From NCBI RefSeq assembly GCF_000336575.1, contig NZ_AOPO01000001.1, positions 955,937-1,019,936 of the forward strand: 64,000 bases of DNA, given 5' to 3'. The notes under the pieces are model-generated. The model was given only the letters and a program-made list of their open reading frames with translations, was not told where the DNA came from and did not search any database. Position numbers and translations under genes: made by a program. This document shows positions 58,208-64,000 of the stretch, piece after piece; the stretch's first letter is position 1, and each line of letters opens with the position of its first letter. This stretch comes from Vreelandella titanicae BH1. Lineage in GTDB: Bacteria; Pseudomonadota; Gammaproteobacteria; Pseudomonadales; Halomonadaceae.

Positions 58208-59828
58208 TTGCCCACCCCTGCAGCAGCGCTAGCATGCCCAGTATGAGACAAAACCAAGCGAATAGGCCGATACAGCGACGGCGCGTCAACCGTGCCTCTT
58301 GACCAATCACCTGGGCGTTATCGGCTCTTGCGGCCAATACGGCCTGCATATCCGGCGCGGCTTCGGTCATCATCACATCGCTTAGCTGATCTTGGCTGGG
58401 TGCGGTTGCTGTTAGGCTAACGAGATAGCCAACGCTCATCGAAACCGCTACCCCCACCGTGTTGTTATACAGCCACGAGATATCGAGGAGCGCAGACACG
58501 GCCCATACGGAGAGCATGCCGGCAATCAGTCCGGCCATCGCTCCCCGTGCGTTGGAGCGGTGGCTAAAAATAGCCAATAGGAAGGTACCTAGTAGCGCCC
58601 CGTAAAACCACGAGCCGATTTGGTTGACCGCCTCGATCACAGGGCCAAGATTACCGGCGAAGAAAGCAAACAGGGTGGCATAAAGCCCCCAGAAAATGGT
58701 GGCCGTGCGTGATGCTTTCAGATAATGAGCATCGCTGGCATTGGGGTTGATATAGCGACTATAAAAATCCCGCACGGTTACCGCCGAAAGCGAGTTGAGC
58801 GCCGAGTCGAGACTCGACATCGCCGCGGCAAACACCCCGGCAATGACTAGTCCCGCCATGCCTGAGGGAAAGGCGCTGACGACATAGCGGGGTAGCAGTT
58901 CATTGAGATCCTCGGGGGGCGTTAGCCCATGCTGCTGGTAATAGGCGGCCAAGATGATGCCAATAAATAGAAACAGCAGCATCTGCGGAATCAGCAGGTA
59001 ACCGCCAATCAGCAGCGAGCGCTGAGCATCGAGCACTGATGGGCTTGAGAGCACTCGCTGGATTTGGCTCTGGTCAGTGCCGAAGTAGGCCACATGGAGG
59101 AAAAAACCGCCGAGTAAGCCTGCCCATAGCGAGTAGGTTACGCTGGGGTCGAAGGATAAATCGATGGCGTTGAACATGCCGCTGGCCGCGCCGAAGTCGA
59201 AGACATCGCCCCAACCGCCAGGCAGGCTGGTCACTAAAAAGAAGATGCTTAACAGTGCACCAAGCCAGAGTACGAACATTTGCACCACATCGGTCCAAAT
59301 TACCGCGCTGATACCGCCCATCACGGTATAGGTGATGGCCAGTACCGCCATAATGATAATGGTGAGGTTAACGCTCCAGCCGGTCACCACTGCAAGCACG
59401 AGCGCTGGCGCATAGAGCACCACGCCAGTGGCTAGGCCGCGGGCAATCAGAAACAGCAGGGCTGTGAGGGTTCGCGTCGCTGGGCCGAAACGGCGCTCCA
59501 GCAGTTCGTAAATACTGTAGATGCCCGCGCGGTGGAAAATAGGTACCAGCACCAAAATCAACACAATCATGGCCAAGGGCACATTGATAAACGTCACCAG
59601 GCGTTCAAGGCCTCCCTCGAAGCCCCAGCCCGGCGCCCCGATAAAGGTGATCGCGCTGGCTTGGGTCGCCATGACCGAAAGACCGATGGCCCAGCCGGGA
59701 ATTTTGCGTCCGCCTAGAAAATAGTCTTCGGGGTTATGCTGATCTTTGCCGAAGCGTGAACCAATCCAGGCTATTAAGCTGATGTAACCAATCAAAACGA
59801 TCGTGTCAAAAAGCGTGAACCCTTCCAT
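58200..59828 (-). CDS. Sodium:solute symporter (SSS family)
   Basis: A 542-residue inner-membrane transporter with about 13-14 hydrophobic segments. The SSS marks are EDYFLGGRKIPGWAIGLSVMA near the N-terminus, the sodium-site SSLDSALNSLSAVTVRDFY late in the core, and FGTDQSQIQRVLSSPS between them. The SGLT-like pattern does not fix the substrate; sugars, acids or amino acids are possible. In a halophile a sodium-driven importer is unsurprising. The C-terminal region ends in one extra helix. Confidence 0.9.
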   Translation of the reverse strand: MEGFTLFDTIVLIGYISLIAWIGSRFGKDQHNPEDYFLGGRKIPGWAIGLSVMATQASAITFIGAPGWGFEGGLERLVTFINVPLAMIVLILVLVPIFHRAGIYSIYELLERRFGPATRTLTALLFLIARGLATGVVLYAPALVLAVVTGWSVNLTIIIMAVLAITYTVMGGISAVIWTDVVQMFVLWLGALLSIFFLVTSLPGGWGDVFDFGAASGMFNAIDLSFDPSVTYSLWAGLLGGFFLHVAYFGTDQSQIQRVLSSPSVLDAQRSLLIGGYLLIPQMLLFLFIGIILAAYYQQHGLTPPEDLNELLPRYVVSAFPSGMAGLVIAGVFAAAMSSLDSALNSLSAVTVRDFYSRYINPNASDAHYLKASRTATIFWGLYATLFAFFAGNLGPVIEAVNQIGSWFYGALLGTFLLAIFSHRSNARGAMAGLIAGMLSVWAVSALLDISWLYNNTVGVAVSMSVGYLVSLTATAPSQDQLSDVMMTEAAPDMQAVLAARADNAQVIGQEARLTRRRCIGLFAWFCLILGMLALLQGWANG

Positions 59829-60000
59829 GTTCGCCCCCTTACGCCTAATTTTGTCTAGTGTTTTTGAGAGTAGCAGGTTGTGGAGTGTTTGCTTTTTCAG
59901 GCGTCAGGCATGCTTTCAACCACTAAAAAATGCTATCTCGCTTTGCCCTGTGGGTGTCAGGCACCATAATGTTGGTCTATTTTCTTGAAGGACGTTACCC

Positions 60001-60693
60001 ATGGTGCGTGAGTCACACTCATCCCCCCGATCCGCCAGCGATGCAGCCGCCCAGTTGGGAGAAGTGGCGTACCTAACGGTCACGGCCGTCAATAACATCG
60101 GGGCGTTTTTGCAATGGGGGCAGCCGAAGGATGTGTTGCTGCCGTTTAGTGAGCAGCAGTTCCGCCCTGATCCCGGCAAACGTGTACTGGTCATGCTGTA
60201 TAGCGACGACCAGGGGCGGCCAGTGGCGTCGATGAAGCTGGATCGTTTTTTGACCGATGACGCCTGGGCCATGGAAAAGGGTGACGAAGTCGCCGTCATA
60301 GTGGCGGAGCGTACTGATCTGGGTATGAAGGTGGTGGTGAATCACCGCTACTGGGGGCTTATTTACCAGGACGACGTCACCCAGCCATTGCGCCGTGGTC
60401 AATCAGTCAAGGGCTACGTAAAGCAGCGTCGTGAAGATGGTCGCCTAAATATCTCGCTGCTACCGCCAGGTGCGGCTCGTTTGGATGTGGTGGGCGATAA
60501 GATACTGCAGGTATTGCGTGAAAGCGGCGGCTATTTGGCGCTGGGGGATAAAAGCCCTGCTCATGAAGTTAAAGCCCGTTTAGGGGTGAGTAAAAGCGCC
60601 TATAAACAGGCCATTGGGCGGCTTTATAAGCAGCAGCTGATTACCCTAGAACCTGGAGCTATCCGCTTAGTGCCCGGCGCGCTTAGCGAGTAG
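60001..60693 (+). CDS. S1-domain RNA-binding protein, CvfB/YitL-like
   Basis: A 230-residue protein with tandem S1-like folds: GEVAYLTVTAVNNIGAFLQWG at about 20-40, then a second with VNHRYWGLIYQDDVTQPLRRGQ and GYVKQRREDGRLNISL, and a C-terminal winged-helix (GVSKSAYKQAIGRLYKQQLI). This is the CvfB arrangement, though about 50 residues shorter at the N-terminus than CvfB of Staphylococcus. A role in RNA or virulence-gene control is known there; it is not assumed here. It is preceded by a gap of 170 bp. Confidence 0.85.
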   Translation: MVRESHSSPRSASDAAAQLGEVAYLTVTAVNNIGAFLQWGQPKDVLLPFSEQQFRPDPGKRVLVMLYSDDQGRPVASMKLDRFLTDDAWAMEKGDEVAVIVAERTDLGMKVVVNHRYWGLIYQDDVTQPLRRGQSVKGYVKQRREDGRLNISLLPPGAARLDVVGDKILQVLRESGGYLALGDKSPAHEVKARLGVSKSAYKQAIGRLYKQQLITLEPGAIRLVPGALSE

Positions 60694-60770
60694 TGAGCTA
60701 GGGCAGTTGGAGCCGGGCGGGCAGTGCGGCATACTGGGCCTCTATTGTTCATGTTTGGATAGTGCCCCCG

Positions 60771-61727
60771 ATGAGCCAATCAAATCTGCATCTCGGCGTT
60801 GTGATGGATCCCATCAGCGACATCGCTTACAAGAAAGACACCACCATGGCCATGCTATGGGCCGCCCAGGAGCGTGGTTACACCCTGCACTATATGGAGC
60901 AGGAGGATCTTTTCTTGAATGCAGGGCAAGCCTACGCACGTATGCGGCCGTTAACGGTGCATCGTGATCCGAACCACTGGTACGATTTAGGCGAGCCCTC
61001 AGCGCGACCGCTGGTTGAGCTGGATGTGGTGTTGATGCGTAAAGACCCGCCCGTCGATGCCGATTTTACTAACGCCGTGCATTTATTAGGTTTTGCTGAG
61101 CGCGAGGGTGTGCTGGTGGTTAACCCCACGGCAGCGCTGTTGCAGTGTAATGAGAAGCTGTTTGCGCAACAGTTCCCACAGTGCTGTGCGCCGACGCTCG
61201 TGGCTAGCCGTGATGATGTTCTGCGCGCCTTCCATGCGGAGCACGGCGATGTCATCTTCAAGCCTCTGGATGGCATGGGCGGTACCGGCATTTTTCATAT
61301 TGGCCCGGAAGGCCGTAATATCGGCGCGGTCATTGAGCAGCTTACCTTGCGCGGCCAGCGGCAAATTATGGCCCAACGCTACCTGCCGGAAATTAAGAAT
61401 GGCGATACGCGTATTCTGTTGGTCGATGGAGAGCCCGTTCCCTTTGGGTTGGCGCGTATACCCTCGGCGGGCGAGACTCGTGGCAATCTAGCTGCCGGTG
61501 GGCGGGGTGTGAGTCGCGAACTCACCGATCGTGATCGCTGGCTAATTCAACAGGTACAGCCCATGATTCGTGATAAGGGCTTAATGTTTGTCGGCCTCGA
61601 TGTCATCGGTGACTATATTACTGAAATCAACGTTACCAGCCCCACCTGTGTGCGTGAAATTGATGATCAGCGGGGCACTAATATTGCCGGTTTACTGCTG
61701 GATGCCATTGAGCGCCGCTTAGCCTAA
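60771..61727 (+). CDS. gshB: Glutathione synthetase
   Basis: A 318-residue ATP-grasp ligase that joins glycine to gamma-glutamylcysteine. GVVMDPISDIAYKKDTT, VLMRKDPPVD, FKPLDGMGGTGIF and INVTSPTCVREID are clear. The ATG at 60771 is used; a GTG at 60762 is in frame but less likely. The neighbours yqgE and ruvX follow as in E. coli gshB-yqgE-yqgF. Confidence 0.96.
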   Translation: MSQSNLHLGVVMDPISDIAYKKDTTMAMLWAAQERGYTLHYMEQEDLFLNAGQAYARMRPLTVHRDPNHWYDLGEPSARPLVELDVVLMRKDPPVDADFTNAVHLLGFAEREGVLVVNPTAALLQCNEKLFAQQFPQCCAPTLVASRDDVLRAFHAEHGDVIFKPLDGMGGTGIFHIGPEGRNIGAVIEQLTLRGQRQIMAQRYLPEIKNGDTRILLVDGEPVPFGLARIPSAGETRGNLAAGGRGVSRELTDRDRWLIQQVQPMIRDKGLMFVGLDVIGDYITEINVTSPTCVREIDDQRGTNIAGLLLDAIERRLA

Positions 61728-61799
61728 GCACGGCTTCACTCTTATAATGATACTTATTACGCTATGCCTGCTGGGATGCCTGCAGGCAGTGGGAGACGC

Positions 61800-62357
61800 A
61801 TGCAAAGTTTGAAACATCACTTTCTAATGGCTATGCCGCATTTAGAAGATCCTAATTTTGCCGGTAGTTTGATCTATCTTTGCGATCACGATAACAACGG
61901 CTGCATGGGGGTAATTACTAACCGACCGTTAGAGATCACGCTTGAGGCGCTGTTTGATCAGCTGGAATTAGGCGGTGAAACAAGCCCACACCGTAATGCG
62001 CCGGTTTATTACGGCGGGCCGATGCATAAAGACCGTGGCTTCATTCTGCATGTCGGCGATAGCCAGCAGTGGGACTCGAGTATCCAGGTGGAGGACGGTA
62101 TTGCGCTGACCACCTCGCTGGATATTCTTCAGGCCTTTGCCGCTGGCGAGGGGCCAGAGCACTTTTTAGTCTGCTTAGGCTGCGCGGGCTGGGAAGTCGG
62201 GCAATTGGAAGAGGAGTTGAAGGAGAACAGCTGGCTAACGGTAGAAGCCGAGAGCAACGTGCTCTTCAATACCCCGCCCGTTGAGCGCTTAACCGCGGCG
62301 GCTGGTTTACTCGGTATTGATCTTAACCTAATGACCCGAGACGCGGGGCACGCCTGA
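61800..62357 (+). CDS. UPF0301 protein YqgE/AlgH
   Basis: A 185-residue protein beginning MQSLKHHFLMAMPHLEDPNF, with GCMGVITNRP and YYGGPMHKDRGFILH, the AlgH/YqgE signature. The biochemical role is not settled. The ATG at 61800 follows GGGAGACGC, which decides it over an earlier in-frame ATG. Its stop overlaps ruvX (TGATG). Confidence 0.95.
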   Translation: MQSLKHHFLMAMPHLEDPNFAGSLIYLCDHDNNGCMGVITNRPLEITLEALFDQLELGGETSPHRNAPVYYGGPMHKDRGFILHVGDSQQWDSSIQVEDGIALTTSLDILQAFAAGEGPEHFLVCLGCAGWEVGQLEEELKENSWLTVEAESNVLFNTPPVERLTAAAGLLGIDLNLMTRDAGHA

Positions 62358-62812
62358 TGGCCGAAGCGGGGCAGCGCTTAATCCTGGCCTTTGACTACGG
62401 CACTCGGCGTATTGGTGTGGCGGTGGGCAACGAGCTGCTGCGCAGTGCGCGCGAGCTCACTCCGCTGACGGCAAGGGATGGGATTCCCGATTGGAATGTC
62501 GTGTCACGGCTACTTAACGAGTGGCAGCCGGATCTGTTAGTGGTGGGATTACCGTTGAATATGGACGGTAGCGAGTCAGATATGAGCACTCGCGCTCGCA
62601 AGTTCGGTAATCGTTTGCATGGCCGTTTTGGTAAACCGTGTGAAATGGTCGATGAGCGTGGCACCACGCGAGAAGCTAAGCTAATCGCTCGCGAGGCGGG
62701 CCATAAAGGCAATTATCGTCAAGACAGTGTCGATGGCATTGCGGCTATTCTTATTCTTGAAGGCTGGTTCGCCCACCAGGAAGGCTTGCCTGGCGGGCGC
62801 CTTTCTCTATAA
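62357..62812 (+). CDS. ruvX: Holliday junction resolvase-like RuvX (YqgF), 16S rRNA processing
   Basis: A 151-residue RNase H-fold nuclease implicated in 5' end maturation of 16S rRNA and in recombination. LAFDYGTRRIGVAVG, VVGLPLNMDGSE and the acidic VDGIAAILILE site are present. It is translationally coupled to yqgE. The usual next genes in pseudomonads are pyrR and pyrB; here pyrB is convergent and pyrR is missing. Confidence 0.95.
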   Translation: MAEAGQRLILAFDYGTRRIGVAVGNELLRSARELTPLTARDGIPDWNVVSRLLNEWQPDLLVVGLPLNMDGSESDMSTRARKFGNRLHGRFGKPCEMVDERGTTREAKLIAREAGHKGNYRQDSVDGIAAILILEGWFAHQEGLPGGRLSL

Positions 62813-62850
62813 GTTCTACCTTGAAATTCCTACCCTTAAACTTTTGCGCT

Positions 62851-63876
62851 TTAACGATCCAGCGTGCCCGTTTGGGTGGGTACGTACCAGCGCACGGGGC
62901 GTAGCTCTTTTTCGATTAGCTCATCGACATTGAGCAGTGTCGCGAAAATCGCCATTCGCATGGGGATACCGTTATCGGTTTGGCGGAAAATCGCCAGACG
63001 CGGATCGCCGTTAAGGTCGACGTTTAAATCATTCGCGCCGGGGCGGCTATCCCTGGGTAGCGGGTGCATCACAATGGTGCTTTGGCTGCAGCGGTGATCG
63101 AGAAAATCGCGGTTAACCATAAAGTCGTCAGAGAGCCCCTGAAAGCTCTCATTCATCTCGTCGGTAAAGCGTTCCTTCTGTATCCGTGTGGTGTACACCA
63201 CATCTAAATCGGCAAAATCACTAGCGAGAGAATCGCGCTGCTCAATGCGGTGGCCGCGAGAGGCTACTAAGTCAATCAGCTTGGAAGGCATCTCAAGGCC
63301 CGGCGGCGACACCAGGGTAATGCGCAGCGGGTCATAGAGGGATAAAAGCTTAATCAGTGAATGTACGGTACGGCCGTACTTCAAGTCGCCGGTGAGTAAA
63401 ATATGCGCACCGGTCAGTGATTTACCTAGGCGCTGAAACTCTTTATCAATCGTATAAAGGTCAAGTAGTGCTTGGCTGGGGTGCTCCCCGGGGCCGTCGC
63501 CACCATTAATAACCGGTACATTCGTCGCCGCGGCAAACTCAGCCACCGAGCCCTGGTCGGGGTGGCGCATTACAATGGCGTCGCAGTAGCCACTCATTAC
63601 ACGGCTGGTGTCATATAGTGACTCTCCCTTCGCCATAGAGGAGAAAGTGAAGCCCGTGGTGTCACATACGCTGCCACCTAAACGACAAAAGGCAGCATTG
63701 AAGCTTACCCGCGTACGGGTGCTGGCTTCAAAAAACAGGTTGCCGAGTACCGCCCCTTCCAACACTCGTGTCACTTGGCGCCGCTGAGCAATCGGCTCCA
63801 TGCGTGCAGCCACACGCAGTAAATGATCAACGCTTTCGCGGTTTAATGAGTCGACAGTTAGCAGGTGGTGGCTCAT
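62851..63876 (-). CDS. pyrB: Aspartate carbamoyltransferase catalytic subunit
   Basis: A 341-residue enzyme of pyrimidine synthesis. The carbamoyl-phosphate loop FEASTRTRVSF, the AIVMRHPDQGSV loop, GGDGPGEHPSQALLDLYTI and MHPLPR are all intact. The ATG at 63876 has GAGGTCCGCC upstream; a longer frame to 63951 is not used. The C-terminus (RPVRWYVPTQTGTLDR) extends beyond E. coli PyrB. No pyrI-like regulatory gene lies in the window. It is convergent with ruvX with a 38-bp gap. Confidence 0.93.
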   Translation of the reverse strand: MSHHLLTVDSLNRESVDHLLRVAARMEPIAQRRQVTRVLEGAVLGNLFFEASTRTRVSFNAAFCRLGGSVCDTTGFTFSSMAKGESLYDTSRVMSGYCDAIVMRHPDQGSVAEFAAATNVPVINGGDGPGEHPSQALLDLYTIDKEFQRLGKSLTGAHILLTGDLKYGRTVHSLIKLLSLYDPLRITLVSPPGLEMPSKLIDLVASRGHRIEQRDSLASDFADLDVVYTTRIQKERFTDEMNESFQGLSDDFMVNRDFLDHRCSQSTIVMHPLPRDSRPGANDLNVDLNGDPRLAIFRQTDNGIPMRMAIFATLLNVDELIEKELRPVRWYVPTQTGTLDR

Positions 63877-64000
63877 GGCGGACCTCAGTAAGGTGGTAGA
63901 TAGCGCTAGTGTAACCGCCAATGAGGGTAGTGCCGAAGGGCTTTCATTCACGCATGGCGGACAATCTGTAATTTTTCTACAAAACCGCTTGCCAACCCGG

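Overview
The window is a 64 kb piece of chromosome from a gammaproteobacterium, most likely a halophile of the Halomonadaceae (Halomonas or a close relative). The evidence is the gammaproteobacterial order mnmE-yidC-rnpA-rpmH-oriC-dnaA-dnaN-recF-gyrB, the E. coli-like neighbourhood fthC-6S RNA-zapA / ygfB-pepP-ubiH-ubiI, the gpmI-envC-ctpA / yibN-secB block, and the moderately high GC, acidic coding style. The species call is inference. I saw no integrase, transposase, CRISPR array, rRNA or tRNA.

Layout. 1-5.2 kb: start of argC (minus), a CLC chloride protein, hemJ, thiD, hemL and a small exported protein. 5.2-9.4 kb: a complete curli (functional amyloid) locus on the minus strand, read csgD-csgE-csgF-csgG-csgB-csgA, with an AT-rich regulatory region before csgD and another before csgB. 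9.7-13.2 kb: rdgB, hemW, an OmpA-like lipoprotein and rlmJ. 13.2-24 kb: the replication-origin region. mnmE, yidC, rnpA and rpmH point left; a DnaA-box-containing oriC candidate lies at about 17.25-17.54 kb; dnaA, dnaN, recF and gyrB point right. Four perfect 16-bp parS sites lie between 20.7 and 24.8 kb, two of them inside recF.

24.1-42.7 kb is a lipopolysaccharide block interrupted by glyQS: gmhB, hldD, waaF, an OpgB-like phosphoglycerol transferase, a GT90, GT4, GT2, GT4, GT8, O-antigen ligase run with ATGA overlaps, a Kdo kinase (kdkA) divergent from an OpsX-type heptosyltransferase, then hldE and waaA. These cover heptose activation, Kdo transfer, Kdo phosphorylation, inner-core heptose, outer-core sugars and ligation. 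gmhA is not in the window. The kdkA/opsX pair suggests a single phosphorylated Kdo in the inner core.

42.7-64 kb is conserved housekeeping: rpiA, ilvA, a 32-residue membrane microprotein, fthC, 6S RNA, zapA, ygfB, pepP, ubiH, ubiI, ctpA, envC, gpmI, yibN, secB, rsmE, an unknown protein, a sodium/solute symporter, a CvfB-like S1 protein, gshB, yqgE, ruvX and pyrB.

I did not find an undescribed multi-gene system. The most interesting material is the colinear curli locus with an altered CsgG constriction and a VpsT-type c-di-GMP motif in its regulator, the parS cluster partly embedded in recF, the CLC protein with a valine at the proton-glutamate position, the kdkA/opsX pair sharing start-codon bases, a long perfect hairpin between dnaN and recF, and the small membrane protein after ilvA.
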